This document shows positions 1-5,590 of a stretch of DNA of 16,604 nucleotides, piece after piece. This DNA is from Clostridia bacterium (GTDB lineage: Bacteria; Bacillota_A; Clostridia; Oscillospirales; CAG-272). Under the pieces are notes generated by a model. It ran no database searches and was not told where the DNA came from. It saw only the letters and a list, made by a program, of their open reading frames with translations. The stretch is taken from positions 1-16,604 of the forward strand of contig JAFXWT010000037.1 in the NCBI GenBank assembly GCA_017542695.1. Reading direction: 5' to 3'. Both the position numbers and the translations under genes were made by a program. Positions within the stretch are counted from its first letter, which is position 1. Each line of letters starts with the position of its first letter.

Positions 1-41
1 AGTCCCATTATGCCTTCTGTGAAAAGCAGAACATCAACGCC

Positions 42-66
42 ACCGACGCGAACCGTCGGTTTTTTT
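42..66 (+). terminator. Intrinsic terminator of an upstream plus-strand unit
   Basis: A perfect 7-bp stem, ACCGACG (42-48) with CGTCGGT (54-60), has a 5-nt loop and runs straight into a T-tract (60-66). This is the textbook form of a rho-independent terminator read on the plus strand. The terminated gene lies off the left edge. One forward frame closes with TGA at 20-22, about 20 nt before the stem, and could be its last codons, but six codons are too few to identify. Between this site and the gene at 252 I see no other convincing element. Confidence 0.8.
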
Positions 67-251
67 GTCGGTCTTATTCTCCTGAAAATGCTTTCGGGCG
101 ACACGTAAATCCCCCCTGCGATAATTCCTTGCCGCCGAAAGAGAACACTTCATCTCTGTGTCACCTTGTGTATCCTCTGCATAAAATGTATCAGGAGAAA
201 GGCGCATAATGTCTTTTTCCTTGTGTAAATCATTTTGGAGGATATAAATAA

Positions 252-1094
252 ATGAATGACAACAGAAACACGGTGCCGTCGCTCGGTCACGGGTGCGACG
301 CCGCGTATATCGACACGGACAGGATCCTCGACAGTTGCAGAGACAAGGACTGTTACGAGGACGTTCCCGTTTATTTGTGTGAGCCCGCGTGCGAGCTTCT
401 CGAGCATTCGACGAGCGTCCGCACGAAGAAAGCCGAAGTTGTCGCGTCCGCGATAACGGTTGAGCCCGTGGCGTTCAACCGCGGGTTTTATCAGGTCGGC
501 ATCCGTCTTTTCATTCACGTGGTATGCGAGATATGCGCCGGTATCGGACGTTCGCAGGAGGTCGACGGCATCTGCTTTGTAGACAAGAAGGTCATCCTTT
601 ACGGCAGTGAAGGCAACGTTAATATCTTCAGAAGCCGCGCGAGCGCGGAAGATTTTTGCAGCGACAAAAACATAGAGATCGCAAGCAAGAATCTGCCGAC
701 AGCGGTGCTTGAAGTGGTCGATCCCGTCGTACTCGGAACAAAGGTAAAGAGAGCGGATCGCTGTTCGTTGCTCGAATTTCCGTGTGCTATAAGCGGAATG
801 GAAGGCGACAGACTGCTTTCGGGCAGAAACAACGCGATGATCGTCGTATCTCTCGGCATTTTCTCGGTCGTCCGCATCGAAAGACCCGCGCAGTATCTTG
901 TAAACGGCACGGAATACACCGTTCCCGAAAAGGAGTGCGTTTCGCCGAAGGTCGACGACCCGTGCGATCTTTTCAAAAATATGGCGTTCCCGGTCGGGCA
1001 GTTCAGTCCTCCGTCGCTTTCCGAGCTTCGCTCGATGGGCGACGGGAATCCGTTCTCGACGGGCGGCGGCTGCGGCTGCGGCGGAAAGAAATAA
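252..1094 (+). CDS. Conserved-looking cysteine-rich protein, function unknown
   Basis: I do not recognise a named family. The 280-residue product has no signal peptide and no clear membrane segment, so it is probably cytosolic or assembled into a structure from inside the cell. Fifteen cysteines are spread along it (residues 15, 29, 34, 43, 47, 92, 95, 108, 136, 171, 178, 229, 238, 274, 276), including a CxxC at 92-95 and a Gly/Cys-rich tail GGGCGCGGKK. The N-terminal stretch DSCRDKDCYED (27-37) looks like a conserved motif. Residues 55-130 and 160-215 alternate hydrophobic residues as beta-strand proteins do, a little like the DUF3794/SPOCS domains of spore-coat proteins; that is only an impression. 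The ATG at 252 has GGAGG at 237-241. The gene stands alone between two terminators. A metal-binding, coat or disulfide-linked structural role is possible, but no function can be assigned. Confidence 0.85.
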   Translation: MNDNRNTVPSLGHGCDAAYIDTDRILDSCRDKDCYEDVPVYLCEPACELLEHSTSVRTKKAEVVASAITVEPVAFNRGFYQVGIRLFIHVVCEICAGIGRSQEVDGICFVDKKVILYGSEGNVNIFRSRASAEDFCSDKNIEIASKNLPTAVLEVVDPVVLGTKVKRADRCSLLEFPCAISGMEGDRLLSGRNNAMIVVSLGIFSVVRIERPAQYLVNGTEYTVPEKECVSPKVDDPCDLFKNMAFPVGQFSPPSLSELRSMGDGNPFSTGGGCGCGGKK

Positions 1095-1106
1095 AACGGC
1101 AAAAAG

Positions 1107-1128
1107 AAAAGCGGCACTGCCGCTTTTT
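1107..1128 (+). terminator. Terminator of the cysteine-rich protein gene
   Basis: AAAAGCGGC (1107-1115) pairs with GCCGCTTTT (1119-1127) around a 3-nt loop, and a T-run begins at 1124. It lies 12 nt after the TAA of the gene at 252-1094. The A-tract on the left side could give some activity in the opposite direction too. Confidence 0.85.
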
Positions 1129-1138
1129 CTTTATGTAT

Positions 1139-1530
1139 TTTTCGCCCTTTTCTTTTTTGCGAAAAAGAAAAGGGGCGCAAAAGAAAAAACTACAAAGTAT
1201 ATCTTTACATCTCGCCTCAAACGTGCTTCCGTTATTGCTACGCAATAGCCTGTTCACGTTAATTCCGGCGAAGATTTACAACTTCAAGACATGACCGAGT
1301 GCCCGGCGCCGCCGGGGTACGTGTTGCTCTTCGATGACGGCGGCGCACATGTTACCGTTAATAACGAGGGTGAAACACGCGAGCCCCAAGCACTCACGTC
1401 GTTCGTGTTCGTGAACCTCTGCCGAATAGCCGCTGAATAAGTACGCACTAACGTCTGCGTACTGACCGTAGGGGCGGCCATCGGTCGTCCGCAGACACCC
1501 TTGAACGCGGAAAAAAGAAAAGGGCGAAAA
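1139..1530. repeat. Stem-loop-rich intergenic element bounded by a 20-nt inverted repeat
   Basis: This long gene-poor stretch is bounded by a perfect 20-nt inverted repeat (1139-1158 against 1511-1530). Inside are several separate hairpins: 1143-1157 with 1162-1177 (15 bp with one bulge); AACGTG (1220-1225) with CACGTT (1255-1260) enclosing TATTGC/GCAATA (1233-1238 and 1242-1247); CCCGGC (1302-1307) with GCCGGG (1311-1316); GTACGCA (1441-1447) with TGCGTAC (1456-1462); and GGGCGGCC (1472-1479) with GGTCGTCC (1483-1490), which pairs fully as RNA if two G-U pairs are allowed. There is no transposase, and I see no obvious target-site duplication. The pattern resembles dispersed REP- or MITE-like intergenic repeats, but a second copy would have to be found elsewhere in the genome. 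The right-hand repeat also supplies the terminator of galE. Confidence 0.5.
1291..1440 (+). CDS. Possible small ORF of 49 codons, doubtful
   Basis: A forward frame inside the stem-loop-rich intergenic stretch opens with ATG at 1291 and ends with TAA at 1438-1440; the same frame is open upstream to 1249. The predicted peptide starts MTECPAPPGYVLLFDD and looks like ordinary protein. About 70 percent of its third codon positions are G or C, as in the real genes nearby. Against it: no ribosome binding site is visible, the opposite strand is also open here, and hairpin arms run through the frame. I recognise no family. It may be chance, or a remnant carried by the element. Confidence 0.2.
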   Translation: MTECPAPPGYVLLFDDGGAHVTVNNEGETREPQALTSFVFVNLCRIAAE

Positions 1531-1539
1531 GCCCTTTTC
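1511..1539 (-). terminator. Terminator of the wecB-galE unit
   Basis: GAAAAGGGC (1517-1525) pairs perfectly with GCCCTTTTC (1531-1539) around a 5-nt loop. On the minus strand the stem is followed by six T residues (complement of 1511-1516). It sits about 20 nt beyond the galE stop codon, where a terminator for that leftward unit is expected. Confidence 0.85.
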
Positions 1540-1558
1540 AATATTTCCCTTGGGGAAA

Positions 1559-2575
1559 TTATCCCTCATATCCGTTCGGGTTGTTTTTCTGCCAATTCCA
1601 CGAATCGCGGCACATATCGAAAAGCGTCTTTTCCGCTTTCCAGCCGAGCACCTCGCGCGCCTTCGTCGGATCGGCGTAGCACTCGTCGATGTCGCCCGGG
1701 CGGCGTTCCGTTATCACGTACGGTATCTTCACGCCGTTTGCTTTCTCGAACGCGCCGACCATGTCGAGCACGCTGTAGCCCGTGCCTGTGCCGAGATTGA
1801 ACACCTCGACTCCGCTGTGGTTTGCGGCGTAGTCGATGGCGCAGGCGTGACCTCTCGCAAGGTCGACGACGTGGATGTAATCACGCACGCCCGTGCCGTC
1901 ATGCGTATTATAGTCGTTTCCGAACACGCGGAGCTGTTTAAGTTTACCGACGGCGACCTGCGAAATGTAGGGCATAAGATTATTCGGAATGCCCGCAGGA
2001 TCTTCGCCGATCAGCCCGCTTTCGTGCGCGCCGATCGGATTGAAATAGCGGAGAAGGACAACGGAGAGCGATTTGTCGGCTTCCGCCGCGCCGCGCAGAA
2101 TGACCTCGTTGAAATATTTGGTCCAGCCGTAGGGATTTGTGCATCTGCCAACGACAGCGCTCTCTTTGATCGGCACTTCGTCCGGCGCGCCGTATACGGT
2201 CGCCGAGGATGAGAAAATGATATTCTTTACGCCGTGCTTTTTCATTATCTCAAGAAGTGTCAACGTCGAGTCGATATTGTTTCGGTAGTATTCAAGCGGT
2301 TTTTCACATGATTCGCCGACGGCTTTCAGCCCTGCGAAATGAACGATCGCCTCGATGTGCTCTTTCTCGAAAAGTGCGTCTACCGCCGCGTTGTCGCAAA
2401 CGTCGATGTTGTAAAAAGGGAACGGCTTGCCTATGATCTTTTCGATGCGCTTCAGCGCCTCGGGCTTGCTGTTTGAAAAATTGTCGGCGATGACGACGTC
2501 GTGTCCGAGTTTTGCGAGTTCAATGGCGGTGTGCGAGCCGATATATCCCGCGCCTCCTGTCAAAAGTACTTTCAT
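1559..2575 (-). CDS. galE: UDP-glucose 4-epimerase
   Basis: This enzyme interconverts UDP-glucose and UDP-galactose (and in some bacteria UDP-GlcNAc and UDP-GalNAc) with bound NAD, feeding the Leloir pathway and cell-surface polysaccharide synthesis in the cytosol. The 338-residue protein has the usual length for the family. It starts with the NAD-binding glycine motif GGAGYIG (7-13) of an extended short-chain dehydrogenase. The catalytic residues are present: S124 in SSSATVYG and the Y149-x3-K153 pair in NPYGWTK. The family motifs RYFNPIGAHESG (from 176), DYIHVVDLA (232-240), FNLGTG (259-264) and RRPGD (291-295) follow. The ATG has AAGGAG (complement of 2584-2589) 8 nt ahead. It lies 29 nt downstream of wecB on the same strand and is probably co-transcribed, pointing to polymer precursor supply. 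Substrate breadth cannot be read from the sequence. Confidence 0.97.
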   Translation of the reverse strand: MKVLLTGGAGYIGSHTAIELAKLGHDVVIADNFSNSKPEALKRIEKIIGKPFPFYNIDVCDNAAVDALFEKEHIEAIVHFAGLKAVGESCEKPLEYYRNNIDSTLTLLEIMKKHGVKNIIFSSSATVYGAPDEVPIKESAVVGRCTNPYGWTKYFNEVILRGAAEADKSLSVVLLRYFNPIGAHESGLIGEDPAGIPNNLMPYISQVAVGKLKQLRVFGNDYNTHDGTGVRDYIHVVDLARGHACAIDYAANHSGVEVFNLGTGTGYSVLDMVGAFEKANGVKIPYVITERRPGDIDECYADPTKAREVLGWKAEKTLFDMCRDSWNWQKNNPNGYEG

Positions 2576-2604
2576 TTTTTTATCTCCTTAACTGCCGTGT
2601 GGCT

Positions 2605-3699
2605 TTATATTTTTTCGAGTATGTCGCATATCCGGCGGGACGCGTGACCGTCGCCGAACGGGTTTTTCGCGTTTTTCATCTTGTCGTGCAGCGATTTGTC
2701 GTCGAGCAATCGCGCCGCCGCGTCGTATATTTCTTTTCTGCCGGTTCCTGCGAGGATCGCTGTGCCGGCTTCGACGGCTTCGGGGCGCTCGGTCGTGTCG
2801 CGCATGACGATGACGGGGCAGCCGAGAGACGGCGCTTCCTCCTGTATTCCGCCGCTGTCCGTCAGCGTCAGATACGAGCGCGAGAGGAGCGAGTGAAATT
2901 CGGGAGTGTTCATCGGCTCGCAGAGGATGATGTTTTCAATGCCGTCGAGATATTCTTTTGCGAGCTCCTTCACGGCGGGGTTTTTGTGAACGGGGTAGAC
3001 CGTCAGCGTGTCAGGGTACGCGCGTGCGATGTCGGCGATGGCGGAGAACATATTTTTCATGTGTTCGCCTATGTTTTCGCGGCGGTGCGCCGTTACCGTG
3101 ATTATGCGTTTTCCGCGCGCCGCGTCGAGGATTTCCCGCCTGACCTCGCCGTTTTTCGTGTATTTCAGCGCGTCGATCGCCGTATTGCCGACGACGAATA
3201 TCTCGTCGTCGCGCTTGCCCTCGCGGGCGAGATTCTGCGCCGCGCGCTCGGTCGGCGCAAAGCAGTATTTTGCGATCTTGTCTATCGCCGCGCGGTTGAA
3301 TTCCTCGGGGTAGGGAGAACATACGTCGTACGTGCGAAGCCCCGCTTCGACGTGCGCGACGGGTACGCCCATATAAAACGCGCATAGCGCGGAGGCGAAC
3401 GCCGTCGTCGTGTCGCCGTGTACCGCGACGATATCGGGCTTTTCTTTTCCGATGATCTCGCGCAGGCCGCTCGTCGTCTTTTCGCCGATGTCGAACAGCG
3501 TCTGTCCCGATGTCATTATGTCAAGGTCACTGTCGGGGATCACACCGAAAAAATCGAGCGCCGACGCGAGCATTTCCTTATGTTGCGACGTTACGCAGAC
3601 GACAGTCCGAAACGTTTGCCGCCGCTTCATTTCAAGCACGAGCGGACACATCTTTGTCGCCTCGGGACGCGTGCCGAAAACAGTGAGAATCTTCTTCAT
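2605..3699 (-). CDS. wecB: UDP-N-acetylglucosamine 2-epimerase, non-hydrolysing
   Basis: The enzyme converts UDP-GlcNAc reversibly to UDP-ManNAc, a precursor for teichoic-acid linkage units and other surface polysaccharides. The name mnaA is used for it in many Gram-positive bacteria. The 364-residue length is normal for this GT-B-fold family. Visible motifs, in order, are FGTRPEA (8-14), HGDTTTA (94-100, with D96), EAGLRT (118-123, with E118), SPYPEEFNR (128-136), the HRREN segment (205-209, with H205) and SGGIQEEAP (282-290), which contacts the UDP in this family. The ATG at 3699 has GGAGGG (complement of 3704-3709) a few bases ahead and a good promoter at 3729-3756. It is the first gene of a two-gene unit with galE, which fits production of sugar nucleotides for an envelope polymer. 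No glycosyltransferases are in the window. Confidence 0.95.
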   Translation of the reverse strand: MKKILTVFGTRPEATKMCPLVLEMKRRQTFRTVVCVTSQHKEMLASALDFFGVIPDSDLDIMTSGQTLFDIGEKTTSGLREIIGKEKPDIVAVHGDTTTAFASALCAFYMGVPVAHVEAGLRTYDVCSPYPEEFNRAAIDKIAKYCFAPTERAAQNLAREGKRDDEIFVVGNTAIDALKYTKNGEVRREILDAARGKRIITVTAHRRENIGEHMKNMFSAIADIARAYPDTLTVYPVHKNPAVKELAKEYLDGIENIILCEPMNTPEFHSLLSRSYLTLTDSGGIQEEAPSLGCPVIVMRDTTERPEAVEAGTAILAGTGRKEIYDAAARLLDDKSLHDKMKNAKNPFGDGHASRRICDILEKI

Positions 3700-3728
3700 T
3701 TAGCCCTCCGAATTATTTCCTACGATAC

Positions 3729-3756
3729 AGTATATCACATAAAACGGAATTTGCAA
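3729..3756 (-). promoter_or_regulatory. Promoter of wecB-galE
   Basis: Read on the minus strand: -35 TTGCAA (complement of 3751-3756), a 16-bp spacer and -10 TATACT (complement of 3729-3734), the latter preceded by TGA as an extended -10. It lies about 30 nt from the wecB start codon. It is back to back with the promoter at 3797-3825, so the two units are divergent within about 140 bp. Confidence 0.7.
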
Positions 3757-3796
3757 ACAAAAATACCGAAAAAAACGGGGATTTTTCATTTTTTTC

Positions 3797-3825
3797 TTGA
3801 AAAAACCGACGAAATGCGGTAAAAT
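3797..3825 (+). promoter_or_regulatory. Promoter of the lipoprotein-deacetylase pair
   Basis: TTGAAA (3797-3802), a 17-bp spacer and TAAAAT (3820-3825) match the housekeeping sigma consensus at five of six bases in each box. The start codon of the lipoprotein gene follows about 30 nt downstream. Confidence 0.75.
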
Positions 3826-3845
3826 GGAAGCACAGTAAAAACAAT

Positions 3846-3850
3846 GGAGG
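3846..3850 (+). promoter_or_regulatory. Ribosome binding site that fixes the lipoprotein start
   Basis: GGAGG lies 5 nt before the ATG at 3856. An in-frame ATG at 3844 overlaps this same site, so it cannot be the start served by it; initiation at 3856 also places the lysines and hydrophobic core of the signal peptide at the very N-terminus. Confidence 0.85.
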
Positions 3851-3855
3851 CAAAA

Positions 3856-4677
3856 ATGAAAAAGATTATTTGTTTAATTGTTTTGACAGCATTGGTTTTG
3901 ACTGCGTTCGCGGGCTGCGCGAAAACAAATGAAGAGGAAACGGAAAAGAACGTCGACGATATCGAAACGCTTTTGCCTTCGTTTGACGGCAGCAATGAAA
4001 AATCAAACTACAAGTCAAATGATGGTAACTACGTTGAAGTGAAATATGAAAATGTCACTCCCAAAGATCTTAAACGGTACATTAAAGAACTGAAAAATGT
4101 CGGTTTTGAATGCGATGAGTTCGTCTATGACGCTCTGCTCCGCAAAGACGATATTGTTGTGAGTATCACGAACAATACAAAGGCATACAGCAAATGCGAT
4201 GTTCGGATAAGCAGAAACGAAAAAACAAAAGGCGGGCTTTCTATGTCGGAAGTAATGGCATTGGTTTCTGATGACAGAGTTTTCTATGCATGCTCAATTT
4301 CCGATCAGGATTTCTTTGATGAAACAGGAATTCAGAGATTTGAAGTATATTATAAAATGTCAGAGTATTATTACGGTACCTGGGACTATCTTCTCGGGAA
4401 AAACGGAGCGGAGAGAATAACTGTTATGGGAGGGTCGGAATATTTGCGCGATCTTGACGGCGACGGAAAAACCGAGATAGTCATTACAGGCATAGGACCG
4501 ACATCGGGCGTTTCTTCCGTCGCCATCGCGGTCTATTCGTATGAAGACTGCAAACCGCATTTGATAGACGGGCTTATTTTACCCGGCACAACAATCATCA
4601 GCGCTTCGGAAATTAGCATTATTGACGGAAAGATCGTTTTCAACGGGACAATAAAAACGGAGGATCCAAATGCTTAA
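3856..4677 (+). CDS. Predicted lipoprotein of unknown function
   Basis: The 273-residue product starts with a lipoprotein signal: a KK pair, a hydrophobic core, then AFAGC with C21 as the expected lipidated cysteine, so it should sit on the outer face of the membrane. A short charged linker follows (22-45). Residues 55-120 (with VTPKDLKRYIKELKNVGF) look like a small alpha/beta domain of a type common in clostridial lipoproteins. The C-terminal half contains DLDGDGKTEIVI (199-210), a calcium-loop-like motif seen in FG-GAP/VCBS-type repeats, followed by beta-strand-like sequence. I cannot name a function. The coding sequence is visibly richer in A and T, especially at third positions, than the genes around it, which may indicate a recent origin or relaxed selection. 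Its stop codon lies 8 nt inside the next gene, which implies coupled translation. Confidence 0.85.
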   Translation: MKKIICLIVLTALVLTAFAGCAKTNEEETEKNVDDIETLLPSFDGSNEKSNYKSNDGNYVEVKYENVTPKDLKRYIKELKNVGFECDEFVYDALLRKDDIVVSITNNTKAYSKCDVRISRNEKTKGGLSMSEVMALVSDDRVFYACSISDQDFFDETGIQRFEVYYKMSEYYYGTWDYLLGKNGAERITVMGGSEYLRDLDGDGKTEIVITGIGPTSGVSSVAIAVYSYEDCKPHLIDGLILPGTTIISASEISIIDGKIVFNGTIKTEDPNA

Positions 4678-5488
4678 ATTTGACAGATACGCCGGCGGCA
4701 AGCATTACGCCGTCACTTTCAGCTACGACGACGGGTGCGCCGACGATCGCCGCCTCGTCGAAATATTCAACAAATACGGAGCGAAATGCACGTTCAATCT
4801 TTTCTCCGCGAACGTCGACAGCGACAAGGCGAACTGCGTCACGCGCGACGAGATCAGAACGCTTTACGAGGGACACGAGATCGCGTGCCACGCGTATCAC
4901 CATCCGCACCTTGAAAACATGACGGTGCAGGATCAGTTCGAGGAACTGATGCGCGACAGGGAAACGCTCGAAAAATTCAGCGGGCGGCTCATTCGCGGAA
5001 TGGCGTTCCCGTTCGGAACGTATAACGACGACACGCTCATCGCGATGAAAACGGCGGGGATCGAATACAGCAGAACGACGGCGTCGACAAACAGTCTCAC
5101 AATTCCGAACAATTTTGTCACGTGGCATCCGACTTGCCACCACAACGAGAGCGAAAAGCCGATAAATCAGCTGATATACAACATTGAAAAAGCGCCGTGG
5201 CGCGCAGGCGGGTTGCTCTACATCTGGGGGCACAGCTACGAATTCGGGCAAAAGGACGCGCCCGTCGATTTTGACGAAATGGAGCGCCGCGTCGCGCGCC
5301 TTTCGGAGTATGAGTACGACATCTGGTTTGCGACGAACGTCGAGATCATGGACTACCTTAATGCCCGCAAACAACTTCGCCGCACTGCAGACGGAAAGAA
5401 GTTTTACAATCCGACACAGATCGACGTCTGGGCGACGAGCGACGACGCGCCCGTCTGCTTCAAAGCGGGCGAAACGACCGAAATATAA
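4670..5488 (+). CDS. Polysaccharide deacetylase family protein (NodB homology domain)
   Basis: Members of this family remove N- or O-acetyl groups from sugar polymers with a metal bound by Asp-His-His. The 272-residue product shows the NodB motifs in order: TFSYDDG (16-22, with D20 and D21), HAYHHPH (74-80, with H74 and H78 as metal ligands), GMAFPFG (110-116) and a late WGHSYEF (186-192) carrying a histidine. The first motif has one residue more than the usual TFDDG form. There is no signal peptide or membrane anchor, so the enzyme is probably cytosolic and acts on small imported oligosaccharides or a sugar precursor rather than on mature peptidoglycan. A short tail (from about 236) lies beyond the catalytic barrel. 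The ATG has GGAGG at 4659-4663 inside the preceding lipoprotein gene. The real substrate is unknown. Confidence 0.88.
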   Translation: MLKFDRYAGGKHYAVTFSYDDGCADDRRLVEIFNKYGAKCTFNLFSANVDSDKANCVTRDEIRTLYEGHEIACHAYHHPHLENMTVQDQFEELMRDRETLEKFSGRLIRGMAFPFGTYNDDTLIAMKTAGIEYSRTTASTNSLTIPNNFVTWHPTCHHNESEKPINQLIYNIEKAPWRAGGLLYIWGHSYEFGQKDAPVDFDEMERRVARLSEYEYDIWFATNVEIMDYLNARKQLRRTADGKKFYNPTQIDVWATSDDAPVCFKAGETTEI

Positions 5489-5513
5489 CTTAAGATATTA
5501 TTTATAAAATATC

Positions 5514-5542
5514 AAATCCTGTCTTGACCGACGGGATTTTTT
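5514..5542 (+). terminator. Terminator of the lipoprotein-deacetylase unit
   Basis: AAATCCTGTC (5514-5523) pairs with GACGGGATTT (5530-5539), with a single T-G wobble, around a 6-nt loop, and is followed by T residues through 5542. It lies about 25 nt after the deacetylase stop codon. Its loop is also the -35 box of the next promoter. Confidence 0.85.
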
Positions 5543-5552
5543 GTTGTATAAT
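5524..5552 (+). promoter_or_regulatory. Promoter of the miaB-mutS-mutL-tgt operon
   Basis: TTGACC (5524-5529), an exact 17-bp spacer and a perfect TATAAT (5547-5552) make the best promoter in the window. The predicted transcript would start near 5559, leaving an untranslated leader of about 30 nt. The -35 box coincides with the loop of the upstream terminator hairpin, and the spacer is its right arm plus the T-tract. Confidence 0.8.
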
Positions 5553-5577
5553 TAAAATTGAGATAATATGTGATAAT

Positions 5578-5583
5578 AAAGGA
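5578..5583 (+). promoter_or_regulatory. Ribosome binding site that fixes the miaB start
   Basis: AAAGGA lies 7 nt before the ATG at 5591. A GTG at 5570 in the same frame has no such site before it and lies upstream of this one, so it is unlikely to be used. Confidence 0.7.
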
Positions 5584-5590
5584 TATTAAA

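Noticed and set aside
67..251. Promoter for the gene at 252
   Set aside because: Several -10-like sequences occur (near 120, 182 and 205) but none has a matching -35 at proper spacing, so I cannot choose one.
1143..1177. The hairpin at 1143-1177 as a second terminator of the gene at 252
   Set aside because: No T-run follows the stem on either strand.
599..1180. Long minus-strand open frame antisense to the cysteine-rich protein gene
   Set aside because: It is the shadow of the plus-strand gene, ends in a Phe/Lys-rich low-complexity N-terminus made from the terminator region, and has no ribosome binding site.
2512..3387. Long plus-strand open frame across wecB
   Set aside because: The opposite strand encodes a complete WecB with all family motifs; the plus-strand translation is Arg/Val-rich without any family pattern.
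5570..5590. GTG at 5570 as the miaB start
   Set aside because: It lies upstream of the AAAGGA site that serves the ATG at 5591 and would place only about ten bases between transcript start and codon.
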